A DNA stretch of 64,000 bases from NCBI GenBank assembly GCA_958510825.1, contig OY294052.1:2377816-2441815 (forward strand), given 5' to 3'. The notes below the pieces were generated by a model. It was given only the letters and a program-made list of their open reading frames with translations. It did no database searches and was not told where the DNA came from. Below, piece by piece: positions 43,653 through 55,828 of this stretch; position 1 is the stretch's first letter; each line of letters opens with the position of its first letter. Source of the stretch: Brachypterus glaber (Eukaryota; Arthropoda; Insecta; Coleoptera; Kateretidae). Both the position numbers and the translations under genes were made by a program.

Positions 43653-45568
43653 TAATCAGAATAAATCACAGAAGAAAGGGTTATCTTAGCAGAAGATAAT
43701 AAATTACAATAATCTTCTTTTAAGACAATATATCCTTGGTTTAAGATAATCTGTGACTTTGGTTTTTTTAATTATTCTGTTTGTAGTAAAAAGATTTTTT
43801 TCTTGAATGCATGATTTTACGTACTTGGTTTAAGATAATTTTATCTTGAATAAAGAAAATCTAATATTAAGCCAAGATAATTACGCTCTTGGTTTAAAAT
43901 AATTAGATGTTGAATAAATGATTTTACTGGCTTGGGATTAAAGAAACGTCCTTAATCTAGGACCTAAAGTCAGATGGGTATTCTGAAAAATGCGTCTTGG
44001 TTTCCTTGTATATTTTGATTTGATGTATTTTTTGATGATTCCGGAAATTTGAATACCCACTCTTCTACCGTTGAGATGGAAAGAGTATATTAAAAAATTT
44101 AATAATATTTTAATTACATTTTTTAATTGACTAGTTATTTTTAATTAAGAACAAAATAATTATTTCGTGAAATTTATTTTAAAATTAAAACTTTATTGTA
44201 CTTAAAATTGAAGTACTTAAACGAAGAACATATTTTTAAAATACCTTCTACCTCTACCTACCGTTCTCAGTGTTTTATTTTCTGTTTAAATGTTGTAAAC
44301 ATTTCATTTATAGAGTCTAAGTCTAATAGCCTTTTCGACAATGATTACCAGTAATAAATTTTAAAACAGCGTTAAAATAATAGGTTTAACCCCGAGTATA
44401 GTAGCGTATTAACTTACTCGATAGCTTTTTTATAATCTTCATAGCACGTAGTGCTAAAAGAGTAATATACGATGGTTCTCAAATTTTCAAAATCCTCAAA
44501 AATTAACTACTTTGGATCAAAATTCAAATCAAGCGCTTTTACTTGATTCAAGTTTTAACTTTTTTAGGATGGAGACAAAAAAATATAGTAAAAACTGTTA
44601 TTTTTCTGTATGTAGGAGTGGTAGTAGTAATTTAAATGGTTTATTTTCGCCCATAATTGCTAGTCTCATTTTAAATTTCCATAAAATATCTTCTTCCATA
44701 CTGCAATTAGGTATATGCCTTCTGAGCGTGTTTTATTAGGCCACAATGTTGCAAAATATGTTTAAAAGTATAAAGTATCATTAAAATATTATCCAAATAC
44801 ATTTTTTAGCGTTCAATATTTTTCGTTAGATTTTTAAAAACATTTTAAAATATTTTCGTGTGCTACATCACACATTCAATATATCGCTAAAATGTCAAGT
44901 TTTTAAAACTGACGTCATGTTATCAATAATATAACCTCAAAACATTCTAAAATCTTTCTTCGATACATATCGATCAATAAATACAATTGGGATCCAATTG
45001 TTGAGTAACAGAACACAGATCGAACTCAATTTTTGACTCACAGAACAAAGATCGGAGAAAAAATCTGTCTGCTGTCAAATATCTGTCGAATATCAACTTT
45101 AAAAAAAAATTGACGTCACATATTTGACGCTAAAAAATGAATTTTTTAAAAACTTGAAAATTATTCGTCGCTAAAAATGTCTCAATAAAGTTATCTTTCT
45201 AATGGTTATGGTTTCATTTGTAGTACTATTTATTTTTTGGCTTATAAATCATATCTGATGGATAATTTCTAAATTGCACTTGAACGCGAGTAATAACTCT
45301 TGCAAAACTTTAATTTATAAACGTATTTTTCATCTTCGAGCGAAAACTTTTCGGAAACTTTTCACGATAAGAAAATTAGATATTTCATACAGTTTTTTAC
45401 TTTTTTTTTTGTATTTTATTAAATTAAATGGGGCGGTTATAAAATACAAAATCACTGCCCGTTGCAGCATCATTTTTTTCATGGCCAATTCTGATTAAAT
45501 TTTTCCGAAGTTTTATTAATAAGTTTTAAAAGTTTCTACCGTCTACGCCAAAAAGCGAAAATTGTTAT
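43653..45568. other. AT-rich DNA with a 'CTTGGTTTAAGATAAT' repeat
   Basis: 43685-43930 carries several direct and inverted copies of 'cttggtttaagataat' / 'attatctt', probably a decayed MITE related in style to 59690-60101. The rest to 45568 holds no supported gene. Several short low-complexity frames (44512-44739, 45274-45498) are ignored. Confidence 0.45.
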
Positions 45569-45983
45569 AATGGAGCTCTCTACAACTAGAATTATGAAAC
45601 AAAAGACGTCTACCCTATCTCTATCTCATTTGTGCTACACTTTCCTGCCAACCAAATAAATACTGTATTTGTTTTTCATACAACAAATACAGTATTTATT
45701 TGGTTGGCCGGAAAGTGTAGCACTGAGTGGCACGAACGAACATAGCTAATGTGAATCTGCAGAATAAGATAATTCTACTAAAATTCAGATGGCGCCAGTA
45801 ATTTCTTTAATAAAAATAAATATAGTTACACTTTTCGCCCGGCCAAGTAAATATTGTATTTGTTCAACAAAGAACAAATACAGAATTTGTTTGGTTGGGT
45901 GGAAGTGGGAGTGTATGTATGTCTTCTATCCTTTTTGGGTAGAACTTTTGTCCCTGTCTAATCTAACGGGAGAAATCTCCATT
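45569..45983. mobile_element. MITE family F, full copy 3
   Basis: 415 bp with AATGGAGCTCTCT and AGAAATCTCCATT ends and both internal hairpins. The limits match copy 1 exactly, while the flanking bases differ completely, which confirms the boundaries. Confidence 0.8.
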
Positions 45984-46196
45984 CAACTCGTATTGCAAGT
46001 GTTAGCATTATTACATTTTCTATTTATGTATTTGTGTGATTTTAAACTCAGGCTTAACACATATTACTGTAAAAGCTTAACAATCTTCTGACATAAAAAT
46101 AACAAATTTCAAGAAAAAATTGCTTCTATACCGGGGCTCAACGTGTTATGTATGCTGTTTGTTTTTCCTCTCGATATATTTTAAACTAACTTTTTT

Positions 46197-46735
46197 CTAT
46201 TTTGCGACTCTTATAAGCTCATAATCACACGCATTCTGCGTGTTCTTATAGACCCATAAGAGGTCTCTACTTCTTTTTCTTTTGGGTTAGCAACAGACAA
46301 AAATATTTCTTGACGTTTGCTGTGCAATTGTGAACGTCGGTTTAAAGTTTAATTTTCTACAAAATTTTGTGTTTAGGTTATGTCTTACCGTGTTAAAATT
46401 GTGGCTTGGTTACTCGCAGTGGAAAAGAGAAGAAATGACTATAAAATATATCAAAATAATATTCGTTCTTAGAATTTTAAACATGACGAAAACTGTAATG
46501 CCAATTCGAAACAAAAATCCCTAAATCAGTCATCAATTTAAATGTAAGTTTTTTAAAATTTTAGAGCAAAATAGAAAAAATTGTATAAAGCACTCGTTTC
46601 ATAACACGTTTTTAGCGCACTAGTACTTTAGAAAACTCACCGCAAGCGGCCCGTTTTCTAAAATTGTACTCGTGCGCTAAAAACGTATGTTATGAAACTA
46701 GTACTTTAATATACTATTATAGTTTTTCAGTTAAA
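46197..46735 (+). mobile_element. Dispersed element G, copy 1, with terminal hairpin
   Basis: Shares its whole length with 55829-56334. It starts TTTCTATTTTGCGACTCTTA and ends TTTAATATACTATTATA. Near the right end (46598-46705) a long hairpin pairs 'tttcataacacgtttttagcgc' with 'gcgctaaaaacgtatgttatg'; another palindromic pair is 'actttagaaaac' / 'gttttctaaaat'. The sequence after the start carries 'cacacgcattctgcgtgt', also a hairpin. No reading frame. A foldback at only one end is unlike a standard MITE. Confidence 0.65.
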
Positions 46736-47161
46736 ACAGATTATGTGCGAAAAATCGACGTACCTTGTATATTTTTCGACTTCCCGCGAGCTATGTATGA
46801 TAACGGAGACGGAAGAGACAGTGCTATATAATAACTGGCGCCAGATGCCTCAGGCTAACTTCGACATGACCGAAAACTTTTTTAATTGTCCAAACTTATC
46901 CACAATTTAGATAAAGGTGATGTTACGCCAGAACGATATTTTATTATTGCAGAAAGAAAAGACAAGCAGTAAATAATGTGAATACTTTCGCCCAAAAGGA
47001 ACTTATTTCTCGATATGGAGTTGTGAGAATACCAATGATACACGAATAAAATTACATGGTTAATTAACACAATATATTATTTATATGGACCAGCCATATC
47101 TTTACTACTACTATACACTAAATTCAGCGTGAAACTTTTAAAATAAATATGAAAATAATTT

Positions 47162-47548
47162 TCTGGTTTGTAATAAAACTCGGATTTTTTGGCAGGTTTT
47201 AATGCGTCACTTTATTTTATCGCTGACCCTCTTTGGGGGCTTTATCAAAGCTAAAAGATAACAACTATTGTTAATAATAATAATAATAATGATAATATAT
47301 AACAAAAATATTTTCTTGAATGTATTGAATCCCATTTTCAGGTTAAATATGTAAATATGTATTTTACCTGAAAATGGAATTTAATACAGTAAAGAAAATA
47401 TTTTTGTTATATATTATCATTATTATTATTAATAATAGCTGTTATCTTTTAGCTTTGATAAAGGCCCCAAAGAGGGGCGAAACGTTAGCGATAAAATAAA
47501 GTGACGCATTAAAACCTGCCAAAAAATCCGAGTTTTATTACAAAACAG
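47162..47548. repeat. 387-bp long palindrome
   Basis: Arms of about 180 bp start 'tggtttgtaataaaactcgg' and end in the complement 'ccgagttttattacaaaac'. Both contain 'ggcaggttttaatgcgtcac', 'tgataatatataacaaaaat' and 'cattttcaggt'. The loop is only about 20 bases near 47345-47365. The arms differ at a handful of positions (tttgggggc / gccccaaag). It resembles a head-to-head duplication or foldback transposon. No target duplication identified. Confidence 0.85.
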
Positions 47549-48934
47549 AAAATTACATTCGGTTTGGCAACCTATATGGTATTTACCTACAATAACTATG
47601 AAAATATATTTTTTTGGAAAAGCTAGGTCGAATTTTTAGGCGGGCATCATTTGATTTTGTTTACATGAGTTACTCATGATGAGTAACGTCATAACCTTTT
47701 GGCGCCAAAAAGCACCATCTTTAAAAGTTTAAATAGAATATGTGATCCCTAATTACTAAAGATTTTGATTCTGGTTTCAACACTGTTTTGGTTTTGAAAA
47801 TTTATATTTTTAGCTTTTTAAGTATATTTTTAGTGGTCACATATCTTCTTAATTATGCCCGACAGTCAAGGCCCTATTCAGGTGTCAGTACATATATAAC
47901 TGCAATATAACTTTTATATGCTATCGTTCTTTATTGCAACATTCATCTATCTATACCATACCTCGAAGTTCGAACGTAAAATATATTCTTAGCGGAAGGT
48001 TAGTAAAATAAAAAAGTTTTAATTTTATATAAAATATGAAATCCATTAGAAAGTTTTGTTGCTGGTTGATTAAGGGTCGTTTCGAAAGAAAAAAAAAACT
48101 CTAAAACATTTTTCTTGTCCATGAAAAAAATAAATAAATAAAATATGTATGTATGACAAAAATCGAACTATTAAAAATAACACAAATTAATACATTTTTG
48201 TAGATGTACATGTAGATTGGACAATGCTAATACTAATATATGTAGATTGCTAATGCTAATACATGTAGACTGTACAATACTAATGCCAAAATTAAAAAAG
48301 TTATATAACTATATCCATAGAGCTCTATGCTATATCCTTGAATTAAAATTTATGTTATATTTTTTGTGCCAACACAATAATTCAAGAAAAATCAATTTAT
48401 ATGAGAAGAGTCCTATTGTTTATTTTTTGAAAAATCCCCACAAATGAAATAGTAATGGGGCAAAAAAGAAATTTAAAAAAATAATCCAACGTAGAGCATG
48501 TAAAGCATTACATATCTTCACGGCTTGTTTTATTTTGCAGCAGTTTGTTTAGTTTTTAAAATATTTAAATGAGGTGAAATGTAATAAAATCTGTATACAT
48601 ATACGTATACATTTTGGCTGTTTTGTTAGATCTATTATTGCATAGAAATGTAAATCTATGCACGGTGGGAGTATACACATATAAAAATAATATATTTATC
48701 AAAAAATATTTATTTGGACTTATTTTGTTGTGTTAAAATTTGGTCTTGAAATACAATATATATTTTTTATTATGATATAAATTAAAATTGTTCGTGACTG
48801 TTATTTCTGCGAAATCATTTCGTTAAATTATAGTTTAATTATTTTGAACCAACATGGCAGTATGTCTCAGTTGTTTTACAGAATAATACAAAAAATTAAT
48901 ATTTGAATATTTTTTTTTGCTTTGATATTAAAAT
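47549..48934. other. AT-rich DNA
   Basis: No gene supported. 48200-48290 has three imperfect copies of 'atgtagattg.acaatgctaa', a tiny tandem repeat. 48497-48540 shares 'catatcttcacggcttgttt' with 57580. Confidence 0.4.
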
Positions 48935-49270
48935 TATGGAACAAAGAGGTTATTTGTACGTCCTGTATTTTTATTGGCTAATTTTTAGGGTTTTTTTTTA
49001 AAGCTTTTAAATTATATTTTTCGTCAGAATTGTATTCTTTTCGTTTAAATGGGCGACTACGGCCCCCCCCCCCCCTATTAGCATAAAAAACGCCAAACAG
49101 GCGAAAGGCCGACTTAAACCAAAGAGTTAGGTTATGTTTAGTCGGATGTATAAATAGCCAGTTTATATACTATGTAGAACAGGCTATGTGTACGTCCGAC
49201 GTACACTAAGCTAAATGTTCGTCCTGTATTCTTATTGGCCGATTTTTCGGGGTTTCAAAGCTTTTTCGTC
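48935..49270 (+). repeat. Dispersed repeat family B, two adjoining partial copies
   Basis: 'gtacgtcctgtatttttatt' and, again at about 49208, 'ttcgtcctgtattcttattg' begin two copies. The first runs to 'aaaccaaagagttaggttat' near 49130 and contains a poly-C run. Between them lies 'tgtacgtccgacgtacac', an inverted motif. Homologous to 58000-58230 and 13185-13470. Confidence 0.65.
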
Positions 49271-49289
49271 AGAAATTTATTTTTATCTG

Positions 49290-49532
49290 TGTATTGCATG
49301 TAGTAGTAGTAAAAGGTGGGTAGGCTCCGACGCCTGACAAGTAGGCCCAATGGCCCTTTTTGTCTGCCCCAAGATTACCTACCCAACCTGCTGCCTATCC
49401 TCCCTCTTCCTGAATCTGCCAGACCTTCTGATGAAGTTCATAACATCTGACCAGGCTAGGAGGCTCATCTCTTCCTTCGCTAGTGTTACCACTCCGAAGA
49501 CGTCTTGTCTGAGCCTGCCCAGAGCCTCACAC
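49290..49532 (-). mobile_element. LINE ORF2 C-terminus and 3' UTR, cut by the assembly gap
   Basis: The minus-strand frame from 49532 to the TAG at 49379 reads CEALGRLRQDVFGVVTLAKE, then 'EMSLLAWSDVMNFIRRSGRF', then RKREDRQQVG. The C-x-AL-x-RLR start and the 'FIRRSGR' end are the usual tail of R1/Jockey/I-type ORF2 proteins. A short GC-rich 3' UTR and a TACTAC-type tail near 49295-49310 follow. The rest of the element would lie in the N gap. Confidence 0.65.
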
Positions 49533-49732
49533 NNNNNNNNNNNNNNNNNNNNNNNNNNNNNNNNNNNNNNNNNNNNNNNNNNNNNNNNNNNNNNNNNNNN
49601 NNNNNNNNNNNNNNNNNNNNNNNNNNNNNNNNNNNNNNNNNNNNNNNNNNNNNNNNNNNNNNNNNNNNNNNNNNNNNNNNNNNNNNNNNNNNNNNNNNNN
49701 NNNNNNNNNNNNNNNNNNNNNNNNNNNNNNNN
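49533..49732. other. Assembly gap (200 N)
   Basis: Exactly 200 unknown bases, a conventional placeholder length; the true size is unknown. Open frames crossing it are not real calls. It interrupts a LINE, a common cause of gaps. Confidence 0.99.
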
Positions 49733-50417
49733 GCCGAGACATGTTAATTTTTATTTTAAGGAGGACATCTTTTGACGTGTAACCAATAATTGACGTAACT
49801 ACCCCCACCACTCTGGAGCTACCAGTTCGAAAATCTTAAATGGGAATGTGGGACATTTAATACATTATTGAAAAGGTTCTCTAATTCTGGTTATAACAAA
49901 GTTTTATTTTTTTAAATCGAGAAAATGTATAACAAAAATTTAAAAAATGCTGTATAAATCTTCCAACCTCTTTATTGTGGCTCTGCTCAGGAGTGACATT
50001 CTATGGCGTTCCAATCTATGGTTTGGACTTTTTATCTAGAGGTTTAATGAATTGAATTGAACTTTTGTATATTGGCTAATTATTAATTTTCTTGTAGGTG
50101 TTTTCTATGTTTTGTATTTTTTTGTATATGGTCCTCTGGGCTGGAATAAAGGATTATTATTATCATTATTATTAATTGAGAGTTTAACCATAAGATACAT
50201 TTTAAATTCACTTTGAGAAACCCAGCCTAAGTCTCTTATTTATCGAGAATTATTTGATGTCCGCCACTGATTCGGAAACTAAAGGAAAAAGTGTAGAATG
50301 GCAAAACACTAGTGCTTGATGATGGTCCGTAGGGCACGGAGTGGCTTTACGGCACTCTCGAGACACTGTTATGCCGCCGGATCTCACGATGACACCTCTC
50401 CGTCACAATCAGGTTAT
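49733..50417. other. Gap flank including a second LINE 3' end
   Basis: 50060-50180 reads as a LINE 3' terminus on the plus strand: 'tatggtcctctgggctggaa', 'taaagg', then an ATT/TTA tail. 50290-50417 is GC-richer (gtagggcacggagtggcttt) and without a named feature; the frame there (50316-50573) runs into the next MITE. Confidence 0.45.
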
Positions 50418-50419
50418 TA

Positions 50420-50936
50420 CACGGTTCGCTGCTACTCACTTTTAGCTCGACTTTGGAAAACGCTAAGTTTTCGTGTGCAGTTTGTTTACTTATTATGTAA
50501 ATATCAACTTAAAACCAAAAATCAAATAATCTATCGGATGAAACGTCTTGGAATCGCAAAAAAGGTCATGTGACCTTTGTAATTTTTTAATAAATAAAAA
50601 TAAAAAAATAGCTTAATTTGAACGAACATTGCATTTGATTGTTTATTATTTAAAAATAAAAGACGGTTTAATCTATAAATACAAAAAAAAGAAATATTTT
50701 TTAAAATATTTTAATTTTTAAATTTTTTAGATTTTTGTTTGTTTTTTTTCTAATTTATCTTTTTTTATAATTTTACACTAAATGGTCTTTTTTGTCAATA
50801 AGTAATAAGTAAGAGAATGTAACTTTTGTTCAAATTGACCCATTTATTTAAAAGTTATGGAAGTCACGTGACTTTTTTGCGATTGAAAAACGTTTCGCAA
50901 AAAAGTCGAACTAAAAGTTAATAACGGCGAACCGTG
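50420..50936. mobile_element. Mariner-like MITE family E with TA duplication
   Basis: Ends CACGGTTCGC and GCGAACCGTG, with TA flanks at 50418-50419 and 50937-50938. The inverted similarity continues inward ('cttttagctcgactttgg' against 'aaagtcgaactaaaag'), and again at 'gcaaaaaaggtcatgtgacc' against 'ggaagtcacgtgacttttttgc', with intervening loops. About 517 bp, no transposase. Confidence 0.8.
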
Positions 50937-50938
50937 TA

Positions 50939-52590
50939 TATGTTTATGTCCACACTCAACTAGCCTTTTGCATCGGACCCTTTAACACCATCTCAAGGAT
51001 GGAAAGAAATGGATGGAACGAAATCCTTCAAACCATTTCAGAAAGTTTATCAGGTGATAAAAGTGTAACAACACTGGAGGAATTTAAAAGTGTTTCTCTT
51101 AAGAATAGGTCTGTGCATAGTATATTATAACCAAAGAACTTTTACCTCAAGAAGGAACATGATGAAATCTACCGTATGCTTTGTTTGAAGCGTGAACCAA
51201 CTACGGTGAGGGGCTGGTGGGGAGTGACTATTGTTTACATTTAGTACGCGTAAAGAGAGAGAAAGAATGTGTAAACTCACAGTCTAATGTCGTAAAATGA
51301 CTGACAGGGGTACAGTGTTGCCGATTGGAAAGATATACTTTGGATATTTCATTGTAAATTTTAAGAAACATTAGTTCTGTATGAGTTTTATATGAACTAG
51401 TAGTTTAATTTTAATATATTTAAAGGTAATTTCGAATAAAAAAAATAATATATCATACTATGTCTCATATATTTCGCCTTTGCAGACCACATTTTGATAT
51501 GAAAATGATTAGTTATAGTTAAATATATTAAGATGTTTTTTTATTGTACAGTTAAAGAGTTGCTTGAGTGGCTAACGTCGGCCTTTTTTTTATTTTTCTG
51601 CTTTAAGGACTTTTTTATGATTGGAAAATTTCGTAAAAAGTCAAATATGTATATTATATTAAAAAAAAAATCGTAAAAGGGCGACGTTAGCTACTTACAC
51701 ATACATATTTATTTTTTTTTTTCAATCATTGACAAGAAAAACTTTTTTTTTTCAAAAGGATCCTTAACTGGCGCCTTCGCCAAAATTGTAAATAATTAAA
51801 ATTTTGAAAGGAGGAATCATTTCCGTCAAGAGCGTTATAAGGCGTGCGTGCCTACATCGGGCCTCCCACTTGCGCACACATTCCAAACATATTTCCCGTA
51901 GCCACAGATCCGTGCGTCAAACTTTAATATGTACACAAATTTTCCCCGGTTACATGTACTTAAGACATAAAAGTGAGGTCTAATTTTTCTTCTGATGCAG
52001 CTTTTGTCGGTCTATTCATTGTATGTGCTTGTGCATTGTTTAGAATTTTAAAATAACAAAATAGTTACTTTTCTTGTCACTGGAAAAGATAAAGGAGCAC
52101 CGAGTTCCGGAATTTTTCCCGGGGCTTCGTGCCGTTTATAACAATGCCGTGGTGGGCTTTTCTGAAAAAACGCTCGAAATTGTTAAACAGACCGGAGAAA
52201 GGACAAAAAAGTGCTTCTAGTTAATTATTCTGCGGAATTGCGCTTAACTATACTTAATTAAATGAACAACGAACTGTATTTATTCACGGAGAGGACAGTC
52301 TCCGGAGCTGTCGCATAAAAACGACCTTTTGCCGCCCTGCTTTAACGCTCGCGAAATTTATGACGAAAAAACTTAATCTTTAAACATGACAAGCTTGTTG
52401 ATTATTTGAGTTTATTTTCTTAGATAAGATTATTAAATAGATCTCAACTAAGCTCAGTTAGTTAATGCTTATCTTATTCCTATTGTAGTTTTTGCTTTCC
52501 CATTTTGAAAATTTCAAAAATTTCGGGAAAGCCTTGTATTCGTGCAAAAATTATTTTTTTTTTGCTTATTATTGCGTTTTATGACGTTTT
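50939..52590. other. AT-rich DNA with a small coding-like relic and a short palindrome
   Basis: 50960-51130 (+) translates without stops as 'HTQLAFCIGPFNTISRMER', then NGWNEILQTISESLSGDKSV, TTLEEFKSVSLKNRSVHSIL, before a TAA. It reads like protein, but I cannot name it. 51562-51707 is a palindrome whose ends are GTGGCTAACGTCGGCC and GGGCGACGTTAGCTAC, probably a tiny MITE. The remainder shows nothing recognisable. Confidence 0.4.
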
Positions 52591-52636
52591 ATGTCGATAT
52601 TTAACTTCATTTTTTTTAAGAAAGGTTACCTTTATA

Positions 52637-52875
52637 AAAGTAATATCGATGGTGTTAATGAGGCTGAATTAATCAAATTTTTGGGTGTTAATTTAGATCC
52701 CAAGCTGCATTGGAACAACCATATAGACTCTGTGGCTGCTAGACTTCGGAATGCTGTTTTTATTATAAGAATATTAGGCAACTATGTTTTGTAACCTAGA
52801 AAAAAAATTGTGTGGTGATAGTATGGTGCTTCCGCAGTGGTTTTGTAAAGTTATTAATGGCTGCAAATTACTAAC
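52637..52875 (+). pseudogene. LINE reverse transcriptase relic with frameshift
   Basis: The plus frame includes 'NEAELIKFLGVNLDPKLHWN', then NHIDSVAARLRNAVFIIRIL. This is the post-palm region of LINE reverse transcriptases ('K.LG..LD..L.W..H'). A stop occurs at 52792-52794, but one frame over the protein continues LEKKLCGDSMVLPQWFC to about 52850. Both ends are lost. The ATG at 52591 is chance. Confidence 0.75.
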
Positions 52876-52879
52876 AGCT

Positions 52880-53167
52880 ACTTACGCTCGTAATGACTCT
52901 CGTATGTTTATATAATGATATAATGTAAACTTTATTACATAGCGCGAACAAATTATTGCACACATATGCCTTGTTAAAACAACGTTACAACCACCACACT
53001 ATATTTCAAATAAATTCGGCCATAATAACCAAAAGTTCGCGAGGCAATAACCAACATACAAAATTCAACAATTAGTTATACGCATATTTGCATCAGGAAG
53101 AAAAGGAGCCAAGTTGTCGAGGATATTCCATTATAAAACTCAATGGTCACCGGTACAATATGTTCAG
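52880..53167. other. AT-rich DNA
   Basis: No feature recognised. Confidence 0.35.
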
Positions 53168-53349
53168 ACCTATTTACAAATGTAAAAACAAAAACCTAAA
53201 ATCATAAGAAATCCAGTACGCTGATTGGTTCAATTTCAAGATTGGATCAAAGACTATTGATACAATTTTTTAGTCTTTGGTTGAACCAAGCGTACTGCAT
53301 TTCTTACGATTTTACGTTTACGTTTTTACATCGTATTAGTAAATAGGCC
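53168..53349. mobile_element. 182-bp foldback MITE
   Basis: The left arm GACCTATTTACAAATGTAAA and the right arm, the complement of 'ttttacatcgtattagtaaa', then TAGGCC, continue inward through 'atcataagaaatccagtacg' against 'cgtactgcatttcttacgat'. The element is almost wholly self-complementary around 'gactattgatacaattttttagtc'. The target duplication was not resolved. No frame. Confidence 0.7.
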
Positions 53350-54759
53350 CTTAGAAAACATAAATTTGTGTCTTCAATACCAACCCAAGAAAAATAATTC
53401 CCTAAAAATATTTTTTTACAGGCAAGAAAAAATGTGCATTATATACAAAATTATTAAAGAATACATAAAGCAACTAATCTCAAAAACAAAGACAAAATCT
53501 TCACACACAATGGCTCTCAAATTTAACAGTAGGCATATTTTGTGAGTCCCCGGAAAATAACTACCAAAACTCCCACCTTGCCTTGTTATTTACACAGAAT
53601 AAACGATCGACGACCTTCCCAAGATTATATGGGTTATTTTAAACGACTTCCTTTTGCTTCGGCATCCCCGAAGAGTTAATTTACTCGTGCTAAAAGATCA
53701 GGAAGGAAGACGTGTTTGTTTTTCGCTGGGTCACGGGGGAGAGACCCGTTATGGCTTTTGCCTGATGGGTTCGTGCTGCTTGTAGAGAATAGCGGATAAT
53801 TTGGACATAAATATAAACCAGGGGCGGCCCAAACAAACAAAATAAGATATTGTTTGTTATATTATAAATAATTATTTATAATGCTTTTAATACAGGACAT
53901 TAGTTCTACGCACCTAGAGCAATAATATTTTTTTTTCACTGCTAGCTTTAGAACATACCATTATTTATCATGTCTGTCAAATCAATTTTCTTCACCTATA
54001 GCAATAATAATTTTTTCTCTCCTAGAAGGAGTAAATATTATAAACAGTTGATATCTGTCACTTTAGATGTTTCAGTTCTTTGTGCAATTTTTACTAATTA
54101 AACCCAGGAAAATAGCTTTAAATAACTTTTTATTTATTAAGCTTTTATATTTAGTTTATATTATTATAATTAAATTTTAAAAATGTAACTAATATTAATA
54201 TAACTACCTTTTTAAAATGTTACTTATTTTGGAAGTTGATCCAGAGAATTGAATTCATTGGCTCTGCAAAAATTTATTTATATGTTAATGGCAGCGGTAT
54301 TAAAGAAAAAGTACAGGCGCCACGGGAGTCATTAAAATTAAAGGGCACCATCCTCGGCGAGTGCTAAGCTAGCCATGAATCAGACGGCCAGCAGTGCGTT
54401 GGATCGCCTCCACACCCAGAAAACAATATTTTAAATTAAACATATTTTCTGATATTTTAGCAATATCTCTTACTAACTATAAAGGAATCTAGCTTGTGAA
54501 ATGGAAGGTTAGGTAGTTTTTAAATTTCCTAAAATCGTCACTATTTATCCAATTCTGAACAACTTTTAATTAGTCCGTCTTTCTGTCTCTCTGTCGGTCC
54601 CTCTATCCATCATGTGCGCACGATAAGTCTAGAAAGTAATATCCTATCGGATCTTAATTGCATTTTTTTTGAAAACGATTGCTTCTATAGTCTAACACTA
54701 TATGAAATTTTTTTTGTATTTTTACTCAAGCAATCTATATTTAAAAAAAAATTTAAAAA
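53350..54759. other. AT-rich DNA with a GC-richer repeat phrase
   Basis: No gene. 54340-54420 holds 'gccagcagtgcgttggatcg', again present near 55090 as 'gccagcagtgcgttgcagcg', so it belongs to a dispersed sequence linked to family A. Confidence 0.4.
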
Positions 54760-55140
54760 AATACACATAAAAAAGTTTAGGGCAAAAATATGTTAGGACT
54801 TTTTCATTTTCCGTCTACGCACGCCTCTGGATAGATTCAAAAAAATTAATTAAAACTAATTGCCCTTATTAATACTAGTATACATGCAAAACCTCGTCGC
54901 TCTAGCAGGGTACCAGAGTTATTAATTAAAAACCTTATTTTTGATACAATTTTAAAGGGTCGTGACTTTCCGGACCTATGTTCCTATGCTGGTTTTTCAT
55001 GTTTTCCGATGTAGAATCATTTCCTTTGATTTATGCCATAAGACTGCAAACACCGTGTACTTTTTCTCAGTGTAGCCATGCATCAGTCGGCCAGCAGTGC
55101 GTTGCAGCGCATCCAGGCGCTTCGTCTTCCTACAATACGA
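54760..55140 (-). repeat. Dispersed repeat family A, antisense fragment
   Basis: Reverse-oriented blocks 'gcaaaacctcgtcgctctag', 'agttattaattaaaaacctt' and 'gtcgtgactttccggaccta' correspond to the complements of the 'gctatagcgacgagctttt' and 'aataactcttgtacc' parts of the copy at 56.9 kb. It shares 'gactgcaaacaccgtgt' with 28735. Confidence 0.6.
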
Positions 55141-55730
55141 TACGGTATGGGAAACTGTGCATAACATCTACATTAAAAATTGCCAAGAAGTGTATACGAC
55201 AAACATAATAAAAAAGTGCGGAGCGTAATAAATTTTAAGACGTCACCTAGACTACTAGACTACTCCACCTACAAAATTTAAAGTAATATCAACTTAAATC
55301 TTTATTTTCATCTTGTAGTCCAGTCAAATGATAGTCCGATATTTTAAAGGTAGTGGTGGATGATAACGAAACACTCTTGTCAGTTTTTCACCGGGTGATT
55401 TGCCGTAAGGAGTGTCCGCCAACTTGAATTTTAGGGTTGAGTGCGGTTATCTCGTTAAATATGCATCTACGATAAAAATGTATATTTTGTTAAGGAGAAA
55501 ATTTCTTACTATTTTTGTTTCGATTTTTTTATTATATTAATAACAATCGAGTTATGAATATTCAAAAACTGAGTAACTGTAAAACTGAAAAAAAGAAATG
55601 CGATGGCCGAAACACATGGTTCTAGGTACCATTATAATTATTACCAAGCGACATATTGAGCGTGACACAACGCGACTTTCAGCGCCCTCTACAACCGTAC
55701 CAAAATACCCATGAAAATTTATAATATTTA

Positions 55731-55828
55731 TATGAAAATTACAGAGAATTTCAAGAGCTACAAGTTTTCTTATAACCTCTTTTATAATACATGGCCATTT
55801 AATAATATTTACGTATTTTAATAAATTT
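55731..55828 (+). repeat. 98-bp direct repeat flanking element G (left)
   Basis: 'tatgaaaattacagagaatt' to 'attttaataaattt'. Repeated at 56335-56432 with one mismatch seen (ttaataat against ttaagaat). The two copies lie precisely at the two edges of element G copy 2. Confidence 0.9.

Noticed and set aside
43226..43699. 157-aa plus-strand ORF
   Set aside because: It lies antisense to the 5' UTR of the intact LINE and crosses its target duplication. The openness reflects GC-rich sequence.
49350..49811. ORFs spanning the N gap
   Set aside because: Translation through unknown bases is meaningless. Only the LINE C-terminus left of the gap is supported.
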